DNA of 64,000 nucleotides from Talpa occidentalis (GCF_014898055.3 NW_023604295.1:99277591-99341590); one strand, 5' to 3'; positions 45,578 to 57,805 are shown, counted from the stretch's first letter. Numbers and translations are program-made. Notes: generated by a model not told the origin, from the sequence alone.

Positions 45578-46276
45578 TGATCTGAGGACTAGTCTTGTCC
45601 CCTGGGGTCGGCTCAGGGCCCACCCCAACAAAGAAGCTTCTGGTCTTTTGTCTTCAGTAACCAAGAAGTCTTCTTTCCTTTGGTTATAGTCCCCATACAA
45701 TTCCCACCCCCTTTTTCTGAACTTAATCCCTCTTCTCCCCCTGCTTCCTACTGTAGTGTGTCTCTGGTCTATAATTGCTTGTTGATTCTGATTTTTACTT
45801 TATTGCAATTAGTCTTTTTTCCTGGTCCCTTATTTAGGTTTTCTAAATTCCTGCTATGAGTGAGACCATCTGGGATTTTTCTTTTTCTTTCTGGCTTATT
45901 TTGCTGAGCATGATCCCTTCCAGCTCCATCCATGTTGCTGCAAATTGCCTGAGTTTATCTTTTTTGATTGCTGAGTAATATTCCATGGTGTATATGTACC
46001 ACATCATCTTGATCCAGTCATCTATTTTTAGGCATATGGATTGTTTCCAAAGCTTAGCTATTGTAAATAGTGCTGCAATAAACATAGGGGTGCAGGTGCC
46101 CTTTTGAATTAATGTTCTGTGTCCTTTGGGTAAATACCTAGGAGTGGAACTCTCCTGCACTGCAGGTGGGAGTGCAACATGGTCCAACCACCATGGAAAG
46201 CTGTGTGGCGATTTCTTGACCTACTAAAGATAGAGCTTCCATATGATCCAATAAATATCCAATATAAATGAATAAA
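45578..46276 (+). other. DZIP1L: DZIP1L 3' UTR region overrun by L1
   Basis: Only about 110 bp of unique sequence follows the stop before L1 3'-UTR-like sequence begins near 45689. No AATAAA is present in that unique stretch. AATAAA hexamers occur at 46077-46082, 46250-46255 and 46271-46276, inside or just beyond the L1 fragment. The transcript may therefore use L1-derived or L1-adjacent polyadenylation; this is inference. Confidence 0.5.
45689..46250. mobile_element. Twin-primed (5'-inverted) LINE-1 fragment
   Basis: 45689-46150 is L1 3' sequence on the minus strand (TCCCCATACAATTCCCACCCCC through GGTAAATACCTAGGAGTGGAA). From 46151 the sequence switches to + strand L1 (CTCCTGCACTGCAGGTGGGAGT through CTTCCATATGATCCA), which lies just 5' in an intact L1. 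This is the 5'-inversion structure produced by twin priming. Confidence 0.8.
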
Positions 46277-46950
46277 AGAAATCACTTATGATTCCAGTAA
46301 CTATGCTACATAATTACCCCTAAATATAGCGGCATAAAAATAAAAATTTTAGTCCCTTTTTTTCCCAGTTGGTGTAATTAACTTTTCCTTGTTGCTATTT
46401 TCTTGATTGGTGTCTTATAGAAAATTTCAACATATATAAAAATTTAACGTCTAACGGTTTTGACATTATCTTCCTTGCTCAGTTCTCACAATTCTCAACG
46501 CAAGTTGACTCTTGATTCCGTAAATCACTTTCCAGCCTCCTGCCTAATAATACTATCATAGCTACAAATATTTCCACGTGTCTCTAAAATATACTTTCTT
46601 TCTGAAAAAATGATTGTATCACCAATGCTTGAACAAAAAAATAATATTCTCTAGCCATCATCAAATGTCTACTCAATATTTTTATTTCTTCTATTTTCCT
46701 ATACAGGTTTAAGCCCTATTAATCTGCAGATTCCTCTTCCACTTTTCCCTCCTTCTTTTCTGTCTTCCTCCTTTTATCCCACACAATCTTATTATTTTTG
46801 TTGTTGCTGAAGAAACTAATTTGTCTTACAGAATTCCCCTTTGTCTAAAGTTTACTAATTATATGACCATTGTGCTGTTAAATATCTTCCTCTCTCCCCT
46901 GAACAATCTGTAAATTTGTAATTAGATCTACATACTTGATCAGGTTCAAT
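46277..46950. other. AT-rich intergenic sequence, nothing recognised
   Basis: No gene or nameable repeat seen. Confidence 0.4.
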
Positions 46951-46963
46951 TTTGATTCTTTTT

Positions 46964-47575
46964 TGTTATTTTATTTTATATATTATTTACATCATTTTTC
47001 ATTTTTGTACAATATATACATTTTCATCTCAGTTATAGTCCCCATAAAATTCCCATCACCCATTCACCCGTGAACTATCACCATGGTCCCTTGTGCTCTT
47101 CCCACCCCTGTTTTGATCCTACTCCTTTCTCCCCTGCCCCTGCAGAAAGTCTCTGGTTTATAGTTGCCTGCTGATTTTGAGTTTTACTTTATTATAGTTA
47201 CTCTTTTTTTCCCTGATCCCTTATTTGGATCTTCTACATTCCTCCTATAAGTGAGACCATCTAATATTTTTCTTTTTTTCTTCTGGCTTGTTTCACTGAG
47301 CATGATCCCTTCCAGCTCTATCCATGTTGCTGTAAATGGCATGAGTTTATCTTTTTTGATAGCTGAGTAATATTCCATTGTGTATATATACCACATCTTC
47401 TTGACCCAGTCATCTGTTTTTGGGCATTTGGGTTGTTTCCATAGCTTGCCTGTTGTAAATAGTGCTGCAATAAACATAGGTGTGCAGGTGTCCTTTTGAA
47501 TTAATATTTTTGTGTCCTTTGGATAGATACCTAAGAGTGGAATTGCTGGATCATATGGTAGCTCCATTTTTCAGC
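46964..47575 (-). mobile_element. LINE-1, 5'-truncated, antisense
   Basis: L1 3' end on the minus strand encoding [20 protein letters not shown] and the rest of the ORF2 C-terminus. The exact 13-bp duplication TTTGATTCTTTTT lies at 46951-46963 and 47576-47588. Confidence 0.9.
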
Positions 47576-47588
47576 TTTGATTCTTTTT

Positions 47589-48394
47589 GACAAAATACTT
47601 CATAGGCAGGGTGGTGGCATGGACATCAGGAAGTATGCAATATCTTTTTCCCTCTTTTTAGGGTGTTTATGTGACATTAATGATAAATGGTGCTTCATTC
47701 CCTAAATCCATTTATTAATTAGGAATTTCTAAAGTTGTGGTATCCATTGTTCCTTTGGCATACACTAGCATGACATGTCTGTAAGAAGAAATTCTCCATA
47801 TCAAATTGTCTGTCTTTAAGTACAATTTATAGAGGTAAGGAAGCTAAGGGTTTGATTTTTTTAGTAACTTTCATTGATACCATATAAACTCATATATTTG
47901 AATAAAGTTGACTGTTAAAATCAATTTGTAGTTGCTATCCTTACTGATGCTGAAATTCTCATCAGTGTCAATGGATACCTCCCCAAGTGGTTTCCTGGGT
48001 CCTTTTGACCTAGTCATCTGATACTTTCCTGGCAATCTGGTGTGAAAAATGATCCAGGCTAACATTCTACATTTCCTGCCCCAGAATTGTAATTTCTTTG
48101 GGAAATCCTAGTTTCTTTTAGAGGAAAATGGTAATTACATTCACAATCTGGGTGCCTGGTCTTGTCATTGTTTCTAAGCCTGCCCAGTGGACAGAGAGAG
48201 GAAATATAATTAAGAAATACAAGTTTGTACTGACACTTCCCATTCAAATTCAGGACAAAAGGGGTTTTTGCTTTACCTCATTGATCTGGCATCTATCTGC
48301 ATCTCTTCAACACCCAAAGTCCTGGTTCTTCACATCACAAACACGGCCTCGGAAGAGTAACACCAACACCATTGCCCATGATATGAACATGGAA
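47589..48394. other. Intergenic, nothing recognised
   Basis: No gene or nameable repeat seen. Confidence 0.4.
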
Positions 48395-48410
48395 AACAGT
48401 TTAAGATTTT

Positions 48411-48676
48411 TTTTAAAGATTTATTTTTTATTTATACAATAGCTAGGGTATAGGCCAGAGGCTCAGGAGTTTGAGAGGATTCACCAGAGACAGAGTGGGG
48501 AGTAGAACAGGCATATTGACCAAAAGCACTGCTGAGGGGAGCAGTGGGCGCGATAGGAGAGGCCTGCCGTGCCATGTGGGTTTCTCCCTGGCGGGCTGGG
48601 AATCGAACCCATGCTGCAGAGTATGCGGACAGCTCCACAGTGCTGTGCTCAACCAGCTGCACCACCAGGGAGGTCC
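48411..48676 (-). mobile_element. tRNA-derived SINE copy 9
   Basis: Antisense SINE with the exact 16-bp duplication AACAGTTTAAGATTTT at 48395-48410 and 48677-48692. Confidence 0.9.
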
Positions 48677-48829
48677 AACAGTTTAAGATTTTACATTTTT
48701 TGGGGAGTTCTTTCTTTGCCTTAGGATATATCCCACTAGGAATCACATTTTAATTACAGTGTTAAAATCATTTCAAATGGCTTCTTTCTGTGGCTATGCT
48801 GCCAAATGGACACATAATTAGGTTTGCTT

Positions 48830-49740
48830 TTGTGTTTTACTTTTGATTTTCAGAGATTGAATTTGTTAATTCAATTTGTTTCATATTGCTCTTAAGGATT
48901 ATTTGTATATGTTGACTATCAATCCATTGTCACATGTGCTACTTTTTTCCTACTTCTTATTTAATCATTTGCTCTTTTAATTTGTTCTTTCTATAGGAAG
49001 GTTTTAAATTGTTATATGTCTAATAAATCAATGTTTTATTTTTATTCTCTTTGGCATCAAAATTAGGAAGACTTCATTCCAATATTTAAACATGTTCATC
49101 TGTATTTTCTTTTTTTTTTTTTAAATAGAGGCATGTTTTATTTATTTATTTATTTGTTTGTTTGTTTGTTTTTGTTTATACATGCACTGGGTACAGTCAG
49201 AAGTGCGGGAGGGTGAGAGAATTCACCAGAGCCAGAGCGGGGAGCAGAGCAGGCAGAAGGACCGAAGTACACTGCTGAGGGGAGCAGCGGGCGGCAGGAG
49301 AGGTCTGCGCGCCATGTGGGACCCTCCTCCAGTGGCCGGGGAGCAGCCGGGGATCGAACTGTCGCCGCGGAGGCTGTGGGCAGCATCGCAACCCAGCGCT
49401 CAACCGCTGCGCCACCTGGGAGGCCCTCATCTGTATTTTCTTTTAGTTCTGTCAGAGGGTTTAAAATTTTAACACACATTATCTTCATTTTGTGGGGGCA
49501 ATGTTAGCTGTGATTTATGGACTTATTTACTTCAAAACACCTTACTGTTTAGTTCTCTCAACATCATTACTTGACAATATCTTCTTTATTCACTTAAAAA
49601 GATTCCCTTTTATCAAACATAAATTATTGTATGTGTATGGGTCTGTTTCTGGACTTTCTATTTATTCCATTCATTGACTATTTAGCACTGGTAATGTCAT
49701 TGAAATTTTATCATAAATACCCTGGTTATTTTTTTCAAAA
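48830..49740 (-). mobile_element. Probable old LINE-1, interrupted by SINE copy 10
   Basis: Text such as GACTATCAATCCATTGTCACATG, TTCTTTCTATAGGAAGG and GGGTCTGTTTCTGGACTTTCTATTTATTCC resembles diverged antisense L1. Confidence 0.45.
49114..49426 (-). mobile_element. tRNA-derived SINE copy 10, long tail
   Basis: Antisense SINE with an expanded (TTTA/TTTG)n tail at 49137-49178. The exact 18-bp duplication TCATCTGTATTTTCTTTT lies at 49096-49113 and 49427-49444. CpG-rich subfamily. Confidence 0.9.
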
Positions 49741-51446
49741 TTTGATGCTGGCCATTTTTCAAAGTTGAAATTATATCGTATTTTATGAAGGCATCCCAAC
49801 CCCCATGCATGGATGAGCAAGTAAACATAGTTCAATCTGCATCTGCCTTTATGAATTCTTATTTGAAGCAGGGTTTTGACAAACTTCTATCTTGGACCTT
49901 AGTTGGGTTATCTTTTGAACACTTCTAAGTAGACATGATTCTTTCTGTTTTGAATTCTCATCAGACCAATTCTTTGTAGAGTGGAAGTGGGAAGTTTTGG
50001 TAATACGGGGTGCAAACAAAAAGTTTGTGGGTCATCTGAGGTTGCCATCTTTAATTTTGACAAAAAAGAACCTAGAAGAAAGTATGCAACAGTCACTGGC
50101 AACATTATTTTATAAAAGACATTTTAACATCAGAAGATAGTAAGATAGGTCAGATTTGAGTTAATTTTGCAATGAAAGACAGAATTTTCCAAGAATAGAC
50201 TGGTCCTTCACAATGATATACCACTGGCTTCATTTGCCTTGGGCAAATGAAAACTTATTTGTGGATCACTTCTGGCCCCCAGCCCAGCACTTGGTAACCA
50301 TCATCCTGGTTTATACCTCTGGACATATCAGCTTTCATGTTCCGTGATTGCATGACTCAATTTGGAAATAGGATGTTTATTTCTATCTTTGAGGCAACTT
50401 TAGTAACAACTTATAGAAATGCCAATGATTGGAAATTTCTAATAGGTCTCTGGTTACAATCTGAAAAATATTTTTTGTTATTTAAAAATTTGAATCTTTG
50501 ATATAAGAAGTTGATACCTTGATATTAAGGCTGGAACTTGATAGGTTTGTGTAATTGAGATAAAGGTTGGGACCATTTCAGTTTTGGAAAATCTTAAGTG
50601 CAATGACATAATAAGTTGGTATACACACTATAATAGAATTCTAAATTTACCAGGGATCTAAGGAAAGCAAACACTGGAGTCAACACAACCTCAAATGTGA
50701 TGACACTTTCCTTTTTTCCTTCTTTTTTGGTGGCCTCCCCCTGCCAGTATCTGATTCGTCCTAAGTCCTCTCTGGATCCTGGAGGAAAAGATATGGGAGG
50801 AATCTTACTACGCATACACAGTTGTTCTGTCTGTTTTTGTTGCTTTTTGTTACAGATGGTTACAAGCCTGTCTCTGTGCTGGAGGTAATGGTAGAGGCTC
50901 AATATTCAGAATGACAGACAGAAAAAGGAACTGCCAGGCATAACATTTGCTGAGTACTTAGGGAGGAGGTTGTGTTGCTGGTCCTTGTATTACTCCTGTC
51001 TGCATAGAGCAGACACTTGCCATCTTTAAGCTGAACGAAGACAATTCCAAGTCAATTATTGTGCAAGAAGTGTCTTCATACATTATTCCACCTAATAATA
51101 AGACAAGAAAGATGAATAAGCCAAGCAAGGAGCAAGAAAGAAAAATGTTTCCAAGAGATAGAGAGAACTCAGAATAAAAGTCAGGGGTGGTGATCCAGAA
51201 ACAAGATGACGAGCTGAACTGCTCTGTTTTTGGAAGTAGCTGACCATTGTGGAAGACGAAGCTGCATTTTATACTCGACAGAGCTCATCAGAAAAATGGA
51301 TCAAGTGAGTGGTCTGAAGGACCAGAGGGCTGGCCACGGCTTTTGGTTCCATGATTCTGACCATAGTTACAGGTCTTACAGGAGATTGGAGAGAATTTGC
51401 CCTGATAGCTGATCACTAAGGTCCAGTCTTTTCTTTGCAATGGTAC
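49741..51446. other. Intergenic, nothing firm
   Basis: GGGGTGCAAACAAAAAGTTTGTGGG at 50007-50031 hints at a DNA-transposon terminus, but I cannot name it. No gene seen. Confidence 0.4.
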
Positions 51447-52412
51447 TGTAAAGGGCAGCTTCCCTCTCCCACCCATGGAAGGGTAGAGCTGAGCAGCCTG
51501 GAGAAGCTATTGTAGAAAGACTGGGAGAAGGACTGGGGAAAGGAGGTGAAGAGAAAATCTGGAGGAGGCACAGGGAGCAGAGAGACAAGTGAAGAAGACA
51601 TGCTTGCTTCTTGGCCTTAGACTTGTACCAGGGACTTGGGGGACATGGAAAGAGACACTTGAAAGAAACAGAGTCGTGGGTGACAGACTGTGGGGAGATT
51701 GACAATGGCAGCCTTTATCTTGACTTGGGTTTTGATTTTGCTCTTCTCCTTCCAGACTTGCTTGGCCCTTTTTGCCTCTTTCCTGTGATTCCCTTCCAGA
51801 AGATGCCTTAGACTTGGGGCAAGTTTTCAGGCCTCAGTGGCCTTGCTTTGGGATGACCCTCTTTGGCTGGGCACTTACCCACAAGGGCATGGGTAACTTG
51901 GGGTGTTTTATAGGGAAACTATTTTAACTATATTCTTTTTCTTCTATTCTTTTTTTTTTTTTAATAGAGGCATGTTCTATTTATTTATTTTATTTGTTTG
52001 TTTATACATGCGCTGGGTACAGTCAGAAGCGGGGGAGGGTGAGAGAATTCACCAGAGCCAGAGCGGGGAGCAGAGCAGGTAGAAGGACCGAAGTACACTG
52101 CTGAGGGGAGCAGCAGGCTGCAGGAGAGGTCTGCGCGCCATGTGGGACCCTCCTCCGGTGGCCAGGGAGCAGCCGGGGATCGAACTGGGGCCGCAGAGGC
52201 CACGGGCAGCTTCGCAACCCAGCGCTCAACCGCTGCGCCACCGGGGAGGCCCTCCTCTATTCTTTTTACTGCAACTAATTATATTGAAGTTCTTTTCTAT
52301 TGAATGTATTATGCACTAAGAGTATATTTGTCTTTATGTGGTGGATGGCAGAAGCCATTGAGGGTAGGCAGGTCTGGGGGTGCTGCGGTGCCCCTCAATC
52401 TGCCTGCTAACA
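51447..52412 (+). mobile_element. Solo LTR, same family as 36731, with SINE inserted
   Basis: Starts about TGTAAAGGGCAGC and ends CTGCTAACA. Shared blocks with the 36731 LTR include GACAATGGCAGC, TTTTGATTTTGCTCTTCTCCTTC, GGGCATGGGTAACTT and the 3' GGTGGATGGCAGAAGCCATT. SINE copy 11 splits it. Target-site duplications are not clear at this divergence. Confidence 0.75.
51955..52255 (-). mobile_element. tRNA-derived SINE copy 11
   Basis: Antisense, CpG-rich SINE within the LTR. The duplication TCTATTCTTTTT lies at 51943-51954 and 52256-52267. Confidence 0.9.
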
Positions 52413-52477
52413 GCTTCTGTTGTAAAATGAATGGGAAGGGCCTGAGAAAGGGAGTCAAGAACTTGGTTGGTATCCTG

Positions 52478-52575
52478 TCAGTAACAAAATTGTTTTGTGA
52501 CCTTGGGAAAGTCACACCTTCTGTTTTTTCATCTGTGAAAGTGAGGAATTTGGCAGAGATGATCTCTTAGACCTA
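52478..52575 (+). repeat. MIR-like fragment
   Basis: TGTGACCTTGGGAAAGTCACACC, then TTTTCATCTGTGAAAGTGAGGA is the classic MIR core order. Confidence 0.7.
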
Positions 52576-54040
52576 CAGTAATCTACAATTCCATGAAGGG
52601 CTGAGGCTTTAGAAATTCCCTTTTACCTTTAAAAAGGTTAGTCAATTTACTAATTATAACCGGAAAGTCCTTTTGATATTTCAAAAATGCTCTTGCTGTC
52701 TCTTTGTTCTCTGAAAATTTAGAGCTGCCTAATTTCATAATGCCTAAAGCCTATATTTATAATCAGCATCTATTTCATGGTTCTGAGCCATTTATCACAT
52801 AATTGTCTTTTTTTTTTTTTTTTGCTTTAGAACTAGGGTTTTTTTTTTTTTGTGGTTAATATATGGCAGAAACACAACGACATTTGAAAATGTCCTTTAG
52901 GGATTGTGGGGCTCATAGATGTATCATTAAAGGCCCACACAACTCAGAGAGAACTGGGCCTTTGAAAGAGAAGGAGGCCCCCATTCTGGGGAGTGAGAAA
53001 GGAGCAATTGTAGTGAGAAGCAGCTGGCATGCATCTGCAGTGCTGTAGACAGTGTTTTGGGAGTGGCCTGGAAGAAAAAAAAAATGGCATTGTGGACTCC
53101 ACAGGGGAAGGAATGAGCTGCCTCTAGTGAAACCAGCAGGGGGACGGAGATCAAGGAGCACAAGGAGGGCAGGAGCTGAGGGAGGGTGCATGCAAGTGTT
53201 CTGTGTGTATGTGGAACATTCTGGGCACTCTGGGTTGGGACATGACCTTACTAAGGACAACACAGAGAGGCAGTTCTAGGTACATTTGGGTATCACAAGT
53301 GAAAACTGAGAGGCCTGAAAATTTTGTGAGGATACCACAGCAAAGAATGGGACTTCCTGTTGGTTAAGGCTGGAGCATTAATATTTGGAGTATGGCTCTA
53401 TATAACTTATCACATAATTTTTACCCATCGACTACTGGTCAATGAATATAATTCACAACCCAGATACTTAACAACCCATTAAGCTTGTATAGAATCAGTT
53501 ATTCTCAATAATCATTTTCAATCACATTGGTGGCTGTGATTTCTATGTAGAAGGGGTTTATGACAGTCTAGGAATAGGAGGTGAGGGCTAGAGGACCACC
53601 TGAAGTTTCATAAACTTTGGAACACTGTGCTTTTGCTTGGATTGTGTGCCATCAGAATAAGTGAAAATAGAAAGAAAGACCACTTTCATTCTTAAATGAT
53701 ACAATATTTAGGTATATAATACTAATACTTTCCATTATTACTTTAAAGACATGATCTCACTCTGTCCTGGACGAGACTGTGGTCTTCCAAATGCTGTTTT
53801 GTAGTGAATTTTATTTCCTGATTTAAGTTTGAGATGTTCTCTTTATCTGTGCAGTATTAAAATTGGATTTATTTATTTTTGTTTATCCTTATTGAGACAC
53901 TTATTTTCAACAGGAGGATTCATACCTTTAAAAAAATTGAAAATATGTTTATTATACTAAATACAAAAATAACTGGGATAATTAACTGGATTTTATAGAA
54001 GCAGATCTAGGATTTTTTTCCACTTATGTTTGGTCAATTA
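52576..54040. other. Intergenic, nothing recognised
   Basis: No gene or nameable repeat apart from short T-runs at 52808-52823 and 52840-52852. Confidence 0.4.
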
Positions 54041-54044
54041 ATTC

Positions 54045-54205
54045 TGCAAACAATTAATAACTACTTACACTGATCAAGCACTTATTGTACAATAAGCACC
54101 TGATGAAAGGTACTACCATCCTTCCACTTTACAGAGTAGAGTACTGAGACTCTAGGTCACATGGCTATAGATGACAGTGGCAGGGTTGGGACCCAGGACA
54201 AATGG
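54045..54205 (+). repeat. MIR-like SINE
   Basis: AATAACTACTTACACTGATCAAGCACTTATTG, then CACTTTACAGAGTAGAGTACTGAGACTC and GGCAGGGTTGGGACCCAG follow the MIR order. Confidence 0.65.
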
Positions 54206-55772
54206 CTTTAACTGCTGTCGTTCTTAATTATCTTCTATACATCATCTTGATATTAACATTTTATAGCTTTTAGTCTGCTCATTTTTGTTTTAAAATTTAT
54301 ATTTGGGAGACTCTGGGGGCGGTTAATGAAGGTTGTTTAAAGGCTAATAAGGATTATTTTAAATGAAGATTATTTAACATGAGCCTCCACTCTTGTTAAC
54401 CAGGTTCTTCCATCCTCAGGTTTGTATGTACTTCCCTATGCATGCTTCTACCAGCTGCTCCCCACCAACCCCACTTCTCTTCCTCAGAAAGATGCACCCT
54501 GTCCAAGGTACCTTGAGGGAATGCAGGATCCCAAGAGAATATTTTTCACTGGCTGTCTATATAAACAAGTTGTTTCAAGCACATATAAAATTCATGGGAT
54601 CATGTATGATATTGTTATTTATCAATGGCAATGTAGAAAAATGTGTGGAAGGAGGCACATGGGATTTGTTTGTCCAGTCAGTGAATGTGAAGACTCTTTA
54701 TAGTCCTGCACCATCTCATCCTATTCAGATCCAGGAACCATATCTTTGTGTTCTTTGGTATCATATGCACCATTTCTGACTAGATTCATATCCCTCATTT
54801 TGAGGTAAAAGTAGCAATGCTCCCAATTTTGTGGCTGCTTGTATTGAAACAATACAGATATGCGTATCTCTGAAATACCCTGATACCCATTATTTAATGG
54901 TGGCCACACCATTACTTAAGGTACAATATCTATCTACATCATGCCACCTAAGAATATTGGATCCAATGATTTTTCTCAAATATTGTTGGAGTGCTTCATT
55001 GTGGATGAGTGCAAATACACATCTTACCTTGAATATAAAGGGAAATGAAATGGATAATTTTCTGGTCTTGTTAAATTTATCATTTGGAATTTTATAATGT
55101 AAGTGTGAAATGACACATCTTCTGACCATATCTTCTCTGGAATGTTTTAGCCTTTAATCACTGCATTCCTAGCGTATGACCTTTTTAATGTTGACACCCC
55201 TTTGCCTACGGGGAAGATAGGCAAGGGGTTTGTGGGAAGGCTGAGAAGCACAGGGCATGTCCATATGTCCTCCACTATGGCTTAAGATAGACGCAGGAGC
55301 CACCACATCAAGTGGAAGCAAGAGAAGACAAAGATTGGAAGGACCTACTTCTGTTTCAGAGCTATGGTCTTCAAAGCCTGCAGTGGACAGTGGGGAGACC
55401 ACTGCTAGGCCCATAACGTGGAGCCTGTGAGGGTATGAGACACTGCCCTTGGTGCCAACAGCGGGGTACCCCCAGGATAAACGACACATGCTGCTCTCTA
55501 GTGTTATAGCCCTGATGTGGCATTGAGGATACAATATGAAAGTGAGTATTACCCAAAAAAGCATGTAAGCATGATTTTGCATGGTCCCACAGAGAAATAT
55601 GACACCAACTAGGAATGATGGTCTGCCTGCCTGGCTGCTGTCCTGGAACTGGGAGTAAATAGGCACAAGTCCCAGAGCTCTTCTGGGCATTTGAGCAATA
55701 TCACATTCAGGGTAGAGAGAGAGATCCCTGAGATGGGGAAAAACAGGGACTGAGTTCTCCTTGACCTGCTTT
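54206..55772. other. Intergenic, nothing recognised
   Basis: No convincing gene. The 173-residue minus-strand ORF at 55169-55690 lacks a recognisable domain and ends next to an LTR. Confidence 0.4.
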
Positions 55773-56413
55773 TGTTAGCAGACAGAAATGTCAGGCACCC
55801 AAACCTGCCTCCTAAAGACAAACCTACTCTTAGTGCGTAAGACCTTGAGTAGAAAAGAACTGTAACACAATTAATGTGCAATAGAGAGAAAAGGAAGTAT
55901 ATAGTTAAATAGTTTCCAATCGAAATACCCAAAGTTACCCGTCCCCTCATGGTAAATGCCCAGACAAACAGATTTTGCCCAAAAGAGGGGTCTCTGAGGC
56001 CTGAAATCTTGTCATAAGCCTAAGCAACCTTCTGGTGGGGATCCACGAAAAAAGGGCAGAAGGGGCCAGGCAAGTCTGAAAGGAAAAGAGCAAAATCAAA
56101 ATACAAGTCAAGATAAAAGCACCCATTGTCAGCCTCCCCATAGGCCTCTCGCCCACGTCTCTTTCAAGTGTATCTTTCCATGTCCCCCAAGTTCCTGCTA
56201 CACGTCCAAGGCCAAAAAATAAGCAGTTTCTTCTTCATATGTCTCTGCTCCATGTGCCTCCTTAATTGTGCTTCTAGTCCTTTTCTTTCCTTCCTTTTTT
56301 TCCAAGTCCTTTTCCCACTCTTTTCCAGCTTCTACTTGCTGCTCAGCTCCACCCTTCCATGGGTGGGCGAAGAATCTGAAACCTCCCTTTTCTATGGATA
56401 TCTCACTGTTACA
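55773..56413 (-). mobile_element. Solo LTR, third copy of the family, reverse orientation
   Basis: Bounded by TGTTAGCA (55773) and TGTTACA (ending 56413). The reverse complement shares GCTTTTATCTTGACTTG, the AAAAGAGC/GCTCTTTTCC region and GGGTAACTTTGGG with the LTRs at 36731 and 51447. The flanks GCTT and GTCT are not a perfect duplication. Confidence 0.75.
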
Positions 56414-56589
56414 GTCTGGCCTCAGGATATCTTAGATGGCTTGATAGACCCTACCAGTTCCAGCCCTGGAGTCAAACTTAGAAAATCTCAAGGAAGGTAT
56501 GTTGAAAAGCAGGGCCCCAGCAACCTTGCTTGTGTGGGTCTAAACACTGTATTGCTTGTACCCTTCTCCTTGTTACTATAACTGCATCT

Positions 56590-56605
56590 TTTTTTTTTTT
56601 AAGAT

Positions 56606-56669
<64 letters not shown>

Positions 56670-56743
56670 TTATTTATACAAGCACTGGGTATAGTCAAAA
56701 GCTCGGGAGGGTGAGAGAATTCACCAGAGCCAGAGTGGGGAGT
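56590..56743 (-). mobile_element. tRNA-derived SINE copy 12, truncated
   Basis: Antisense SINE tail and proximal body only, ending CAGAGCCAGAGTGGGGAG. A (TATC)n expansion sits in its tail. Confidence 0.8.
56608..56668. repeat. (TATC)n microsatellite in a SINE tail
   Basis: About 15 uninterrupted TATC units grown from the AAAT-type SINE tail, which is likely polymorphic. Confidence 0.9.
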
Positions 56744-57233
56744 ATAACTGCATATATGTAACAGTTGTAGAGTTGAAAGATAGGCCTCAGTGAGACCTGA
56801 GAGGAGTGAGAGAAGTGAGACCTGAATTCCAGTTGGGTGGTAAGGATGGACATACATTCTCCAATTTATTCTCCTGGTTGATATGATGCTTCTTTCACCA
56901 GTTAATCTACTAAAGTACTGTCAGAACACATTCATTTTGTTCTTGACCATATGATTTGAGTCCTTAATGGGAATAGGACATTCCTTTCATCTATAGGAGT
57001 CTCTCCTAACCTTGGCCTCAACAGGTGGAGGAGCTTCTGTTTTCTTTCTTATACTATCTAGAGGCAGTCCATTAAATTCTTGCTTTTTGACCATCTCCCT
57101 CTTGGGTAAGTCCTGTCAATGATGGAGATACCCTCTAAGGAATATAAAAGTATAATTGGTATTTTAGGGTTTGTAGTGACTATTTATTTTTGCAAATTAT
57201 TCCTTGACTTTTCTGTTCTGTTTTTTTTTTTTT
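56744..57233. other. Intergenic, nothing recognised
   Basis: No gene or nameable repeat seen. Confidence 0.35.
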
Positions 57234-57273
57234 TTTGGTGCATATATATATATATATATATATATGCACCAAA
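57234..57273. repeat. Perfect 40-bp AT-rich palindrome
   Basis: TTTGGTGCATAT...ATATGCACCAAA: every base from 57234 to 57253 pairs with 57254-57273. A (TA)n core is enclosed by an eight-base non-AT arm. It is followed by degenerate (CATA)n to about 57390. Confidence 0.95.
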
Positions 57274-57388
57274 TACATATATATACACATATACATACAC
57301 ACATACATATATACATATATAAATACAAAATGTTTTTGTTTTTATGTGTATATATACACACACATATATGTATATAGATGCACATGTA

Positions 57389-57805
57389 TATATTGTTCAT
57401 TTTTGTACAATGTATACTTTCTCCTTTCAGGTCTATTCCCCATAAAATTCCCACCACTAATCCACCTGTGAACCATCTATGTTTATTGCAACACTATTTA
57501 CAATAAGTTAAATGTGGAAACAACCCAAATGCCCAAAAACAGATGACTGGTATATATACACAATGGAATACTATTCAGCAATCAAAAAAGATAAACTCAT
57601 GCCATCAGCAGCAACATGGATGGAGCAACATGGATCCAGCAACATGGATGCTCAGTGAAATAAGCCAGAAGGAAAAAGAAAAATATTGGATGGTTTCACT
57701 TATAGGAGGAATAGAGGGGAACAAAATAAGGGGATCAGGAAAAAAAAGTAACATAATAAATAGAAATACAAAATTAGCAGTCAATAATAAATCAGAGACA
57801 TTCTG
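57389..57805. mobile_element. Twin-primed (5'-inverted) LINE-1 fragment
   Basis: 57389-57470 is L1 3'-UTR complement (TTTTTGTACAATGTATAC, then TCCCCATAAAATTCCCACCAC). From about 57475 the strand flips to + L1 (TTGCAACACTATTTACAATA through AAATCAGAGACATTCTG), which normally precedes the 3' UTR. Confidence 0.8.

Noticed and set aside
55169..55690. 173-codon minus-strand ORF
   Set aside because: No recognisable domain or exon structure; it abuts an LTR and looks like a chance open frame.
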